From Gemmatimonadota bacterium (GTDB taxonomy: Bacteria > Gemmatimonadota > Gemmatimonadetes > Longimicrobiales > Gaopeijiaceae), in NCBI GenBank assembly GCA_041390125.1, contig JAWKQN010000006.1, forward strand, positions 62,001 through 126,000: DNA of 64,000 nt, written 5' to 3'. Below the pieces are notes generated by a model. The model made no database searches, was not told the DNA's origin, and worked only from the letters and a program-made list of their open reading frames with translations. Shown in pieces: positions 18,549 to 28,317 of the stretch; position 1 is the first letter of the stretch, and each line of letters begins with the position of its first letter. The position numbers were made by a program, and so were the translations under genes.

Positions 18549-19300
18549 CGGGTCCGTCCCACGCGGACGACCACCTGGTCCGCGTAGCGCAGGTCCACCT
18601 CGGTGGGGGTGCCGCGCTCGGCCTCGAAGGCGTGCGTGAGCGCCGACATGCCCTCCGCCAGACGACGCATGCCGAGCGGCGCGCGCCAATAGAACGTCAC
18701 GGCGGGTGCCACCAGACGGATGCCGACGTCGCCGCGCTCGGTCAACCACGCCTCGGAGATGCGCTCGCGGAACTCCGCATCCACGCTCTCGAGCCTCTGC
18801 AGCTCCTCCAGCAGGATCCGCAGGCTGCCCGAGGACGCGAAGCGCTCGTCCGCAGGATCGAGCGAAGCGCGCAGCACGGGCAGGTCGAGCCGGTGCAGGG
18901 CGGGATCGATGGGAAGCAGGCGGCCGTCCCGCGCGATGGGCTCGAGTGTCGGCGACGCGACGAACGCGACCGGCGTGTTCTCGTCGATCTCGAACAGCAG
19001 CGTGCCGGGCGGCCGGCGGTGGATGCGCACGGCTTCGACGAGAGGGTGCGCGCGCAGGCGCTCCTCCCACTCGCCGGTGTCGTCCCACAGGCTGGCCCCG
19101 TCGGTCACGCCGGCGGCCTCGGCCACCTGGACGCCGGTCAGGTAGCGCGTACCCGTGACCTCGAAGCTCTGCAGCTCGAACAGGGCGAGGCGTCCGAGCA
19201 GACGCGGCGTCTGGCGCGCCAGCAGCCAGAGCGCGGAGCTCACCAGCAGGGCGAAGGCGAAGCGTCCCAACCAGCGGACGCGACGACGAGCGGGGCGCAT
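18545..19300 (-). CDS. ftsQ: Cell division protein FtsQ/DivIB
   Basis: A 251-residue bitopic division protein that scaffolds FtsL/FtsB. A basic N-tail (MRPARRRVRWLGR) leads to one TM helix (FAFALLVSSALWLLA). A POTRA domain follows (FEVTGTRYLTGVQVAEAAGV), then the FtsQ domain. It is identified by topology, size and its place between murC and ftsA. The ATG at 19300 overlaps the murC stop by one base and is preferred over the longer open frame to 19540. Confidence 0.88.
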   Translation of the reverse strand: MRPARRRVRWLGRFAFALLVSSALWLLARQTPRLLGRLALFELQSFEVTGTRYLTGVQVAEAAGVTDGASLWDDTGEWEERLRAHPLVEAVRIHRRPPGTLLFEIDENTPVAFVASPTLEPIARDGRLLPIDPALHRLDLPVLRASLDPADERFASSGSLRILLEELQRLESVDAEFRERISEAWLTERGDVGIRLVAPAVTFYWRAPLGMRRLAEGMSALTHAFEAERGTPTEVDLRYADQVVVRVGRTR

Positions 19301-20682
19301 CAGGACTCCTCCTTGAGCAGACGAACCAGCCGGGAGCCGACGGTTTCGATCGAACCGGCTCCCAGCGTCACGCAAACGTCGCCTGGCACGAGCGTGCGCG
19401 CCACGGCCTCCGGTAACGTGGCCAGCTCGGCGTGGTAGTGCACCGGTCCGGTGGCGTGCTCCCGGGTGCTGTCGGCCACGAGCGCGCCGGTCACACCCGG
19501 GAGCGGCTGCTCGCGCGCGGGATACACGTCGGTCACCCACACCACGTCGGCGCCCGCGAGCGCCGCTCCGAACGCGTCGTGGAAGTCACGCGTGCGGGAG
19601 AACAGGTGCGGTTGGAACACCACCACCAGACGCCGCTCAGGGAAGGCCTGCCGGAGCGCATCCAAGGTGGCCCGCACCTCGGTCGGGTGGTGGGCGTAGT
19701 CGTCGAGGACGTCGACGCCGGCCGCGCTGCCGACCCGCTCGAAGCGGCGCCCCACGCCGGTGTAGCCAGCCAGACCGCGCCGCACGGCATCCCATGGGAC
19801 CCCCAACGCGCGGGCCGCGGCGGCGGCGGCCGTGGCGTTCAGGACGTTGTGCAGCCCGGGGACGCGGATCTGGAGCGGCTCGGGCGCGGCCCCGCGCTCG
19901 CGTACCGTGAAGCGCGTCCCGTCCGCGGTGCGCTCGACGTCGGCCACGTGCAGCGTGGCACCCTCGGAGCGGCCGTAGGTGACGGCGTCCGCCCTGCCCT
20001 GCACCACCGCACGGGCTCCCGGATCGTCCGCACAGGCCACGGCCGTGCCGTCGCCCCGCACCCTCCCCAGGAAGGCGCCGAACGCCGCGTGCACGCCTTC
20101 CTCGTCACCGTAGATGTCGAGGTGGTCGGCCTCCACGTTCGTGACCACGGCCACGTCCGGATCCAGGTGCAGGAACGAGCGGTCGTACTCGTCCGCCTCC
20201 ACGACGAACAGCCGGTCGGCGCCCGCCCGGTAGTTTCCACCCCACGCCCGGACGGCTCCACCCACGAAGGCGGTGGGATCGAGCCCGGCCTCCGCGAGCA
20301 CGGCCGTGATCATGGTCGTCGTGGACGTCTTGCCGTGCGTGCCGGCCACGGCCACGACGCGTCCGCGCGCCACCCAGCGGCCCAGCGCCTCGGCGCGCTT
20401 CAAGACGGGCACGCCCCGCGCCTCCGCCTCGGCCACCTCGGGATTGCGGGCATCCGTCGCTGCGGTCCGCACGACCAGGGTGGCGTCTCCCACATGCTCG
20501 GCCGCGTGGCCCTGGTACAGCCGCACGCCGAGCGCGCGCAGCGCGTCCACGCTGGGGCCCAGGAGGAGGTCGGAGCCGGTCACGGTGTACCCGGCGCGCG
20601 CCATGGCCTCCGCCAGGCCGCACATGCCGGCGCCTCCCACGCCCACGAAGTGCACGCGGGCCCCGGGCACGAAGGGGGTCAC
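19300..20682 (-). CDS. murC: UDP-N-acetylmuramate--L-alanine ligase
   Basis: A 460-residue Mur ligase that adds L-Ala to UDP-MurNAc. The N-terminal Rossmann motif is HFVGVGGAGMCGLAE, the ATP loop is GTHGKTSTTTMI, the central-domain motif is VVEADEYDRSFL, and the C-terminal DDYAHHPTE is specific to MurC. The start is a GTG at 20682, 4 nt after the murG stop. murB, which often follows or is fused to murC, is not present here. Confidence 0.96.
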   Translation of the reverse strand: MTPFVPGARVHFVGVGGAGMCGLAEAMARAGYTVTGSDLLLGPSVDALRALGVRLYQGHAAEHVGDATLVVRTAATDARNPEVAEAEARGVPVLKRAEALGRWVARGRVVAVAGTHGKTSTTTMITAVLAEAGLDPTAFVGGAVRAWGGNYRAGADRLFVVEADEYDRSFLHLDPDVAVVTNVEADHLDIYGDEEGVHAAFGAFLGRVRGDGTAVACADDPGARAVVQGRADAVTYGRSEGATLHVADVERTADGTRFTVRERGAAPEPLQIRVPGLHNVLNATAAAAAARALGVPWDAVRRGLAGYTGVGRRFERVGSAAGVDVLDDYAHHPTEVRATLDALRQAFPERRLVVVFQPHLFSRTRDFHDAFGAALAGADVVWVTDVYPAREQPLPGVTGALVADSTREHATGPVHYHAELATLPEAVARTLVPGDVCVTLGAGSIETVGSRLVRLLKEES

Positions 20683-20686
20683 GGAC

Positions 20687-21835
20687 TCAGGCGGCACGGG
20701 ACGTCTCCGGAGGCAGCAGGGTGGCGAGGTCGCGCGCGATCTCCTGCGCGGCGGCGGGTCGGCTGCGCTCGCGCGCCCGGACCGCCATGCCGTCCCGCCG
20801 TCCCCGGTCCGCCAACAGGGACAGCAGGCACTCCCACAGGTCCATGCCGCTGGTGTCCGCCTCACGCAGGCAGACGGCTGCGCCGGCCGCGTCCAGCGCC
20901 GCGGCGTTGTGCGTCTGGTGATCGGCCGCAGCGGTGGGGAGCGGGACCAGGACCGCGGGCAGGCCCACGGCCAGATACTCGGACGTGGCCATCGCGCCGG
21001 CGCGGCTGACGGCGACGTCGGCGGCCCGGAGCGCGAGGGGCATGTCGTCCAGATAGGCGCGCGCGTGCACCCAGACGGGCGCGCCGAGTGCGTCCAGCTG
21101 CTGCTCGACGTCGGCGATGTGCGCCGGGCCCGTGGACCACAGGACCTGCATGCCGTGGGGGCGCGCCAGCCGTCCTTCCGTGACGGCGGTGACGGCCTCC
21201 AGCACGCGCGCGTTCAGCGCGCGCGATCCCTGGCTGCCGCCCGCCACCAGCACCAGGACGCCCTGCTCCGGCAGTCCCAACCGCGTGCGCGCCTCCGTGG
21301 CCTGCACGTCGGGGAAGGTGCGGATGGGATTGCCCGACACCCGGGCGCGCCCGCGGGCGGGCGCGGGCAGTCGGCCGATGGCCTCGGGAAAGGCCACGTG
21401 CACCTGCCGCGCCCAGCGCGCCAGCAGCCGCGTGGTCACCCCCGGCACGCTGTTCTGCTCCTGGACCGCCAGCGGGACGCGCAGCGCCACGGCCGCCAGA
21501 CCCGCGGGTGCCGCGGCATACCCGCCGGTCACGACCACCAGGTCGGGCCGCCAGGCACGGTAGCGCGCCGCCGTGGCCCGTACCGCCGCGACCAGCTTGC
21601 GGAGCACCGTCACGTTGTGGAGCGGACGGGAGCGCGCCAAGCCCTCCACGTCGAGCAGCAGCGGTTCGTGCCCCCGCTCTGGCAGCACGCGGGCTTCCAG
21701 GCCCCGTTGTGCCCCCACGAAGCGCGGACGCACGTCACGGCGCTCCGCGGCCAACGCGTCCGCCAGCGCGAGCGCGGGATACAGATGCCCTCCGGTCCCA
21801 CCGCCCGAGAAGACCACGATCCGCTCCGTGCCCAC
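20687..21835 (-). CDS. murG: Undecaprenyl-PP-MurNAc-pentapeptide GlcNAc transferase MurG
   Basis: A 382-residue peripheral membrane GT28 enzyme that converts lipid I to lipid II. The glycine loop is SGGGTGGHLYPALALA. The UDP-GlcNAc site is visible as GGSQGSRALN and RAGAMATSEYLAVGLP, then PLPTAAADHQTHNA. It starts with GTG, 1 nt after the ftsW stop, and ends 4 nt before murC. Confidence 0.96.
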   Translation of the reverse strand: MGTERIVVFSGGGTGGHLYPALALADALAAERRDVRPRFVGAQRGLEARVLPERGHEPLLLDVEGLARSRPLHNVTVLRKLVAAVRATAARYRAWRPDLVVVTGGYAAAPAGLAAVALRVPLAVQEQNSVPGVTTRLLARWARQVHVAFPEAIGRLPAPARGRARVSGNPIRTFPDVQATEARTRLGLPEQGVLVLVAGGSQGSRALNARVLEAVTAVTEGRLARPHGMQVLWSTGPAHIADVEQQLDALGAPVWVHARAYLDDMPLALRAADVAVSRAGAMATSEYLAVGLPAVLVPLPTAAADHQTHNAAALDAAGAAVCLREADTSGMDLWECLLSLLADRGRRDGMAVRARERSRPAAAQEIARDLATLLPPETSRAA

Positions 21836-21836
21836 G

Positions 21837-23000
21837 TCAGGCGCGGGACCAGGCGTTGCCGCGTGCGATCGACATCAGCACGCCGATCGCCGCCAACGTG
21901 ATCACGAGGTTCGACTTCCCGTACGAGATCAGCGGAAGCGGGAGGCCCGTGGAGGGCACCAACCCCAGGCCGACGGCCATGTGCAGGATGGCGTGCAGGG
22001 CGATCAGGCTGGTCAGGCCCACCGCGAGGAGCTCGCCGAACAGGTCGGGCGCGCGGCGCGCGACCCGGAAGCCGAACAGCACGAGGGTCAGGTACAGCAG
22101 CACCAGGACGGTCACGCCGGCGAAGCCCCACTCCTCCCCGATCACGGAGAACATGAAGTCCGTGTGGGGCTCGGGCAGGAAGCCGAACTTCTGGCGCCCT
22201 TCGGCGAAGCCCACACCCGTCAGTCCTCCCGAGCCGAGCGCGACCAGGGACTGCCGCACCTGGTAGCCGGCGCCGGCCGGGTCGGCGGAGAGGTTCATGA
22301 AGGCCTGGAGGCGGTCGGCGCGGAAGTCCACGCGCAACTGGGCGATCAGCGCGGGCAGGAGCGCGAGGCCCAGCAGCACGAAGTGGCCGATGCGGCCGCC
22401 GGCCGCGAACACCACCAGGCCCGACGCCATCAGCATCAGGGCGGACGTGGAGAGGTTGGGCTCGAGGACCACGGGCACCACCATGGCGCCCCACACGACC
22501 AGGAACGGCATGAGCCCGCGGCTGAAGCTACGGAAGTGCTCCTGCTTGCGGACCGCCAGACCGGCGGTCCAGACGATCAGCACGAACATGGCGACTTCGG
22601 AAGGCTGGATGCTCACGCCCAGGCGGATCCAGCGCCGCGCGCCGTTGATGCGGGGCGCGATGGCCTCCGTCCCGGGAAGGATGCACAGCAGGAGCAGGAC
22701 CCACGTCACCAGGAGCAGAGGCCAGGCGAGGTGGCGCCACCATCCGTACGGCATCCGCGCGCAGACGACGAGCGCGGTCAGCCCCAGCGCGGCCGCCATG
22801 ATCTGCTGCAGGGCGAAGTGGTAGTCGGGCAGACCCATGCGCTGCGCCATCAGCGAGCTGGTCCCGTACAGCGTCACCAGTCCGAATGAAAGCAGGACCA
22901 GGGTCACACCCAGGATCGCCGCCGGCTCCCAGCCACGGCCCAGGCCGGTCTCGACGAAGCGCACCGGGTTGGCCGGCGCGATGTCCTCACGCGGTGCCAC
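21837..23000 (-). CDS. ftsW: SEDS peptidoglycan polymerase FtsW
   Basis: A 387-residue polytopic SEDS glycosyltransferase that polymerises lipid II at the septum with FtsI. About ten TM helices are visible. The family motifs are IQPSEVAMFVLIVW (around residue 155) and GLPLPLISYGKSNL near the C-terminus; the usual second Gly of SYGGS is Lys here. A GTG at 23000 is chosen, overlapping the murD stop by 14 nt; the frame is open to 23471 but that stretch only shadows murD. Confidence 0.93.
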   Translation of the reverse strand: MAPREDIAPANPVRFVETGLGRGWEPAAILGVTLVLLSFGLVTLYGTSSLMAQRMGLPDYHFALQQIMAAALGLTALVVCARMPYGWWRHLAWPLLLVTWVLLLLCILPGTEAIAPRINGARRWIRLGVSIQPSEVAMFVLIVWTAGLAVRKQEHFRSFSRGLMPFLVVWGAMVVPVVLEPNLSTSALMLMASGLVVFAAGGRIGHFVLLGLALLPALIAQLRVDFRADRLQAFMNLSADPAGAGYQVRQSLVALGSGGLTGVGFAEGRQKFGFLPEPHTDFMFSVIGEEWGFAGVTVLVLLYLTLVLFGFRVARRAPDLFGELLAVGLTSLIALHAILHMAVGLGLVPSTGLPLPLISYGKSNLVITLAAIGVLMSIARGNAWSRA

Positions 23001-24348
23001 GCGTCTCCTCCTCCTCGGCCAGGGCGCGGAAGCGGCGGCCCCGGTGCTCGTAGTTGTCGAACATGTCGAAGCTGGCCGTGGCGGGGCTGAGCAGCACGGC
23101 ATCTCCGGGCTGGGCCAGCGCGCGCGCGCGCGCCACCACGTCCTCGAAGGGGCCGTCCACGCGCACGACGCGCACGTCCGCGCCGAGCTCGCGCTCCAGC
23201 CGGTCGCGCACCGCTCCGTACACGATGGCCACCCGTGCCCGCGCCTGCAGCGGCGCCAGGAGCGGTGTGAACGACTCGCCCTTGTCCACGCCGCCGAGCA
23301 GCACCACGAGCGGCCGCTCCACGCTCGCGATGGCACTGGCCGCGGCCGCCACGTTGGTCCCTTTGGAGTCGTCGATCCACAGCACGCCGGCCCGGTCGGC
23401 CACGGGCTCGAGGCGGTGGGGCAGCGGACGGAAGGACACCAGGGCCTCGCGCACGTGGGACAGGCTGGCACCGGCCAGACGCGCGGTCAGCGCGGCGGCC
23501 AGCGCGTTCTGCACGTTGTGCAGGCCCAGGATGCGCAGCTGTCCGCGCTCGACGAGCGGCTCGTCTCCCTGCTCCAGCGCCAGCGTCAGCATGGCGCCGT
23601 CCAGGAAGGCACCGCGGGCGGGCCGCCGCTCCAGGCTCACCGTCCAGCGGGCGCCCGGTACGCCCTGCGCGAGCGCCTCCACCTCCGGTTGGTCCGCCAG
23701 CACCCAACGACTGCGCGCGTCCGCCCGGTTGAAGAGCCCGGCCTTGTCGGCGTAGTAGGCCTCCACGCTGGCGTACCGGTCCAGATGGTCGGGCGCCAGG
23801 TTGGTCACGACGCCGATGTCCACCTTCAGGGTCTCGACGGCACCGAGCTGATAGGAGCTCAGCTCCAGGACGCACCAGTCCGCCTGCGGGTGCTCCAGCG
23901 CCAGCGCCGACGCCGCCGGTCCCAGACCGGCGCCGATGTTGCCGCCGAGCGCCACCGAGCGGCCCTCTCCCGCGAGCAGGTGATGGATCAACGCGGACGT
24001 CGTCGTCTTGCCGTTCGTGCCGGTGACGCCGATCAGTGCCGAGCGCAGGAACCGAACGGCGAACTCAGGTTCAGATATCCAACGGACGCCCCGATCTCGT
24101 AGCGCCGCGAGCACCGGAGCGCTGGGGGGGATGCCGGGACTGGCGACGACGAGGTCCGCCGCGGCGATCCGTTCGAGGTCGTGCCCGCCGAGCTCGACGT
24201 CGATGCCGGTGCGTCGGAGCTCGTCTGCACGAGTTGCAGTTGCAGCATCGGTACGCGCTTCGGAGACATAGGCTTCTCCCCCGTGGTGACGGGCCAGACG
24301 CGCGGCGGACTCCCCGCTGGCACCCAGACCCAGGATGGCGACGTTCAC
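22987..24348 (-). CDS. murD: UDP-N-acetylmuramoylalanine--D-glutamate ligase
   Basis: A 453-residue Mur ligase that adds D-Glu to UDP-MurNAc-L-Ala. The N-terminal motif is ILGLGASGESAARLA, the ATP loop GTNGKTTTSALIHHL, the central part ELSSYQLGAVE and NLAPDHLDRY, and the C-terminal DDSKGTNVAAA is the MurD signature. GTG start 7 nt after the mraY stop. Confidence 0.96.
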   Translation of the reverse strand: MNVAILGLGASGESAARLARHHGGEAYVSEARTDAATATRADELRRTGIDVELGGHDLERIAAADLVVASPGIPPSAPVLAALRDRGVRWISEPEFAVRFLRSALIGVTGTNGKTTTSALIHHLLAGEGRSVALGGNIGAGLGPAASALALEHPQADWCVLELSSYQLGAVETLKVDIGVVTNLAPDHLDRYASVEAYYADKAGLFNRADARSRWVLADQPEVEALAQGVPGARWTVSLERRPARGAFLDGAMLTLALEQGDEPLVERGQLRILGLHNVQNALAAALTARLAGASLSHVREALVSFRPLPHRLEPVADRAGVLWIDDSKGTNVAAAASAIASVERPLVVLLGGVDKGESFTPLLAPLQARARVAIVYGAVRDRLERELGADVRVVRVDGPFEDVVARARALAQPGDAVLLSPATASFDMFDNYEHRGRRFRALAEEEETRGTA

Positions 24349-24355
24349 GTGCGAC

Positions 24356-25465
24356 TCAGCGGATCTTCAGGGTGCTGAACGCGAGCATCGCGCAGAGCAC
24401 GCCCAGGATCCAGAAGCGGATCACCACCTTGGTCTCGGACCATCCGAGCTTCTCGAAGTGGTGATGGATGGGAGCCATCCGGAAGATCCGGCGGCCCGCG
24501 CCGTAGCGGCGTGCGGTGTACTTGAACCAGCTCGTCTGCAGGATGACCGAGATCATCTCCAGCACGAAGACGCCGCCCACGATCGCGAGCAGGAACTCGG
24601 TCTTGAGCAGGATGGCCAGCGTCCCGATGGCACCGCCGAGCGCGAGGGAGCCGGTGTCCCCCATGAACACCTCGGCGGGGTGCGCGTTGTACCACAGGAA
24701 GCCGATGGCGCCACCGGCCAGGGCGGCCGAGAAGATCGCGAGCTCGCCCGACCGGGGGAGGTAGAGCAGACCCAGGTAGGCGGACGTGTCGACGCGGCCG
24801 ATCAGGTAGGCGAAGATGCCGAACACGATCAGCGCGATGGCGCACAGACCGGACGCGAGCCCGTCCAGACCGTCGGTGAAGTTCACGGCGTTGGACGAGC
24901 CGGCGACGATGAAGGCCACGAAGCCGACGTAGACCGGGACGGCGAACACGGCGAGCCATTCGGCGAAGAACGGGACCATGGTGGCGTTGGGCGCCACGGT
25001 GCCCCAGATGGGCCGCAGCACCAGCAGCAGGCCCAGCCCCAGCCCGAACGCGAACTGCCCGATCAGCTTGTAGCGGGCCACCAGGCCCTTGGAGTGACCG
25101 CGCACGACCTTGAGGTAGTCGTCGAGGAAGCCGAGCGCGCCCATCCAGAGCAGCGCGAGGAGCGCGATCCACGTATACCAGGTGGTCAGATCCGCCCAGA
25201 GCAGCGTGGACAGCGCGGCGGCGGAGACGATCAGCACGCCCCCCATGGTGGGGGTGCCGGCCTTGCTCAGGTGCGTCTGCGGTCCGAGCTCGCGCACGAC
25301 CTGCCCGACCTTCAGGCGACGCAGCCACCGGATGGTCATGGGCCCCAGCAGGAACGCGAGGAGCAGGGACGTCACCACGGCGCCCGCCGCCCGGAACGTC
25401 AGGTAGCGGAAGACGTTGAAGACGATGTGCACGTCGGCGAACTGCGGGAGCAGGTGGTAGAGCAC
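24356..25465 (-). CDS. mraY: Phospho-N-acetylmuramoyl-pentapeptide transferase MraY
   Basis: A 369-residue integral membrane enzyme that transfers phospho-MurNAc-pentapeptide to undecaprenyl phosphate, giving lipid I. About ten TM helices are present. Catalytic segments are the aspartate pair in GFLDDYLKV, NFTDGLDGLA, and the HHHFEKLGWSE loop near the C-terminus. KAGTPTMGG is the conserved N-terminal loop. GTG start at 25465, one base after the murF stop; upstream in-frame sequence is shadow. Confidence 0.96.
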   Translation of the reverse strand: MLYHLLPQFADVHIVFNVFRYLTFRAAGAVVTSLLLAFLLGPMTIRWLRRLKVGQVVRELGPQTHLSKAGTPTMGGVLIVSAAALSTLLWADLTTWYTWIALLALLWMGALGFLDDYLKVVRGHSKGLVARYKLIGQFAFGLGLGLLLVLRPIWGTVAPNATMVPFFAEWLAVFAVPVYVGFVAFIVAGSSNAVNFTDGLDGLASGLCAIALIVFGIFAYLIGRVDTSAYLGLLYLPRSGELAIFSAALAGGAIGFLWYNAHPAEVFMGDTGSLALGGAIGTLAILLKTEFLLAIVGGVFVLEMISVILQTSWFKYTARRYGAGRRIFRMAPIHHHFEKLGWSETKVVIRFWILGVLCAMLAFSTLKIR

Positions 25466-25466
25466 G

Positions 25467-26849
25467 TCAGCCCTCCCGGGAGCCGAAAGCGGAGGTGAGG
25501 GGCTCCAGCACGCGCTCCAGACGCACGCCGCGCGAGCCCTTGAGGAGGACCAGCTCGGTCCCGTCCAGCGTCGCCACGAGGCGCCCGGCCAGTCCGTCCA
25601 CGTCCGCGTGCACGAGCAGGCGATCGGAGGCGGGGAGGGCCGCCGCTGCGATTGCGAACGCGCCGGTGGCCACCACGCGGTCGATCGGGCCCCGCAGCGC
25701 TTCGTCCAGCAGGGCCCGGTGCAGCGCATCCGACCGCTCGCCCAGCTCCAGCATGCTCCCGAGCACCGCGATGCGCGCTCCGGCGTGCGGCAGCGTGGCC
25801 AACAGCTCCAACGCGGCGCGCACCGACTGCGGATTGGCGTTGTAGCAGTCCACGATCACCCGCAGCGACCCCAGCCGACGCACCTCACCGCGCATCCCCG
25901 AGGCGGTCACACCCGCCAGGCCCCGCACGGCAGCCGCGCCGTCGACGCCCAGCTCACGGGCCGCCCCGAGCGCCAGCAGCGCGTCGGTGACGGCGGCGCG
26001 GCCCGGAAGCGCCAGATGCACGTCGTGGCCCTGCCAGGTCCAGCGCGTGCCGCCTTCGCCCCCGATGTGCGCATCGACCGGCCTCAGGTCGGCGTCGGCG
26101 CGCGCGCCCCACCCGGCCACGCGGATACGGCGGCCCGTGGCGCGGGCCGCGTCGGCCAGGGCGGGAGGCTCATCGCCCACGAGCGCCGTGGCACCCTCCG
26201 GGAGCCCGCGCACCAGGGCCAGCTTCTCGTGGAGCACGCCTTCGATGGAGCCCAGTCCCTCCAGGTGGGCCTCGCCCACCGTGGTGACGATGCCCAGCCC
26301 GGGTTCGGCGATCGCGGTCAGGATGCCGATCTCGCCCGGCAGGTTGGTGCCCATCTCGACGAGTACCACCTCCGCGTCGGTGGGCGCATCCAGCAATGTG
26401 CGCGGGACGCCCACCCGGTTGTTCAGGTTCCCGACCGTGGCCCAGGTCCGCCGTTCCTCGCCCACGGCGGCCCGGCACAGGTCCTTGGTCGTGGTCTTCC
26501 CGCTCGAGCCGGTGATGCCCACCACGCGCGCCGGGAGCGCACGCCGCCGATGGCGCGCCAGCTGGCCGAACGCGATAAGCGTGTCCTGCACCGGGTAGGT
26601 GTGCAGGCCCGCGTCGGCCGCCACGTCGGCCCGCTCCGCGGCCACCACCGCGCCGCGCGCACCGGCGCGCGCCGCTTCGTGCAGATAGTCGTGCCCGTCG
26701 AAGCGTTCGCCCACGAGCGCCACGAACAGGTCGCCCTCCGCCACCGAGCGCGTGTCCGTCCAGACGCGCCCGTAGGTCGGCTCGTCCTCGCCCGCGTGCA
26801 GGCCCAGCGCGCGCCGCACCTCGCGGTCGGACCACCGGAACGGCGTCAT
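25467..26849 (-). CDS. murF: UDP-MurNAc-tripeptide--D-alanyl-D-alanine ligase
   Basis: A 460-residue Mur ligase that adds D-Ala-D-Ala. The N-terminal domain has DTRSVAEGDLFVAL; the ATP loop is GITGSSGKTTTKDL; the central motif is VEMGTNLPGEIGIL; DCYNANPQSVRAAL in the C-terminal domain is the MurF signature. The ATG at 26849 overlaps the murE stop by 4 nt. Confidence 0.96.
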   Translation of the reverse strand: MTPFRWSDREVRRALGLHAGEDEPTYGRVWTDTRSVAEGDLFVALVGERFDGHDYLHEAARAGARGAVVAAERADVAADAGLHTYPVQDTLIAFGQLARHRRRALPARVVGITGSSGKTTTKDLCRAAVGEERRTWATVGNLNNRVGVPRTLLDAPTDAEVVLVEMGTNLPGEIGILTAIAEPGLGIVTTVGEAHLEGLGSIEGVLHEKLALVRGLPEGATALVGDEPPALADAARATGRRIRVAGWGARADADLRPVDAHIGGEGGTRWTWQGHDVHLALPGRAAVTDALLALGAARELGVDGAAAVRGLAGVTASGMRGEVRRLGSLRVIVDCYNANPQSVRAALELLATLPHAGARIAVLGSMLELGERSDALHRALLDEALRGPIDRVVATGAFAIAAAALPASDRLLVHADVDGLAGRLVATLDGTELVLLKGSRGVRLERVLEPLTSAFGSREG

Positions 26850-28312
26850 GCTCCCGCCCTCCCCAGGTGCGCCAGCACCAGCGCGCGCTCGTCGAACGGG
26901 CGCTTCTCGCGACCGATCACCTGATACTGCTCGTGCCCCTTCCCCGCGAGGACCACGAGGTCGTCGGGCCGGGCCAGGTCCAGGACCCGGCCGATGGCGG
27001 CGGTACGATCGGTGATCCGCTCGTACGACGCCGTCCCGATGCCCGGCAGGATCTGGTCGATGATGGCATCCGGATCCTCGGTCCGTGGATTGTCCGACGT
27101 GACCACGACGAGGTCGGCCCACCGCGCAGCGGCTTCGGCCATGCGAGGCCGCTTGCCGGGATCGCGGTCCCCACCGGCGCCGAAGAGCACGATCAAGCGG
27201 CCGCGGGTCAGCGGACGCAGCGTCTCCAGGACGTTGTCCAGCGCGTCGGGCGTGTGCGCGTAGTCGAGCAGCACCGGGCAGGGGTGGTCCACCACGCGCT
27301 CCAGGCGACCCGGCACCTGCGGCGCCGCGTCCAGGCCGGTGGCCACGTCGGCCAGGTCCAACCCGGCCAGCAGGGCCACGGCCGCGGCACCGAGCGCGTT
27401 CTCGACGTTGAAGCGGCCGAGCAGCGGCAGGTGGACCGCAGCGGAGGTGCCCTGCCAGCGCAGATGGAAGCGCGAGCCGGTGGCGTCCAGCGCGAGGTCG
27501 GTGGCAGTCAGATCCGCCGGCACCTCACACCCGAAGGTGCGCACGCGAGCCCCCGAGCGCACGGAGGCGAAGGCGGGCTCGGCGGCGTTGACGACGGCCC
27601 AGCCGTCGGGCCGCAGCAGCGTGGCGAGCCGGGCCTTGGCGGCGACGTACGCCTCCAGGGTCGGATGATAGTCCAGGTGGTCCTGGGTGAGGTTCGTGAA
27701 GACGGCCGCCGCGAAGCGCAGCCCGTCCACGCGGCGCTGCTCCAGCGCGTGCGAGGACACCTCCATGGCGACGGAGCGGACGCCCTCGTCCACGAGCGCG
27801 CGCATCCAACGCGCCAACTCGACGGGGCCCGGCGTGGTGAGCGCCTCCGTGCCGGGGCGCACCCGGCCGTCGGGCTGGACCAGCCCCAAGGTGCCGATGG
27901 CGGCGGAGGGGCCGGCGGACGACAGCAGGGCGCGCGTCAGCAGCGCGGTGGTCGTCTTGCCGTTGGTCCCGGTGATCCCCACCAGGTGCAGCGCGTCGGC
28001 GGGAGCGCCGTAGACGCGCGCCGCAGCCAGAGCGGCCGCGCGGCGGCCATCCCGCACAAGGAGCTGCGGGATCGACAGCCCCGGCGTGACCCGCTCCACC
28101 ACGGCGGCCACGGCGCCGGCCCGCGCGGCCTCTTCGACGGCATCGTTCGCGTCGAACGCGGTGCCCGCCCACGCGAGGAACAGATCGCCCTTCCGCACGG
28201 CGCGCGAATCCTGCGCCGCCCCTTCCAGGACGGGGTCGCCCTCGCCGACCACCTCGACCCGGAGACCCTCCCGGTCGAGCTCGGTCACGAGCGCCGCGAG
28301 ACGGAGGGGCAT
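26846..28312 (-). CDS. murE: UDP-MurNAc-L-Ala-D-Glu--meso-diaminopimelate ligase
   Basis: A 488-residue Mur ligase that adds the third amino acid of the stem peptide. The ATP loop is GITGTNGKTTTALL; MEVSSHALEQ and FTNLTQDHLDYH are family motifs; DYAHTPDAL opens the C-terminal domain. The residues SDNPRTEDP contain the DNPR box that selects meso-diaminopimelate, so the wall is predicted to be DAP-type. The ATG at 28312 follows the ftsI stop by 5 nt. Upstream open frame to 29425 is a shadow. Confidence 0.96.
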   Translation of the reverse strand: MPLRLAALVTELDREGLRVEVVGEGDPVLEGAAQDSRAVRKGDLFLAWAGTAFDANDAVEEAARAGAVAAVVERVTPGLSIPQLLVRDGRRAAALAAARVYGAPADALHLVGITGTNGKTTTALLTRALLSSAGPSAAIGTLGLVQPDGRVRPGTEALTTPGPVELARWMRALVDEGVRSVAMEVSSHALEQRRVDGLRFAAAVFTNLTQDHLDYHPTLEAYVAAKARLATLLRPDGWAVVNAAEPAFASVRSGARVRTFGCEVPADLTATDLALDATGSRFHLRWQGTSAAVHLPLLGRFNVENALGAAAVALLAGLDLADVATGLDAAPQVPGRLERVVDHPCPVLLDYAHTPDALDNVLETLRPLTRGRLIVLFGAGGDRDPGKRPRMAEAAARWADLVVVTSDNPRTEDPDAIIDQILPGIGTASYERITDRTAAIGRVLDLARPDDLVVLAGKGHEQYQVIGREKRPFDERALVLAHLGRAGA

Positions 28313-28317
28313 GTCGC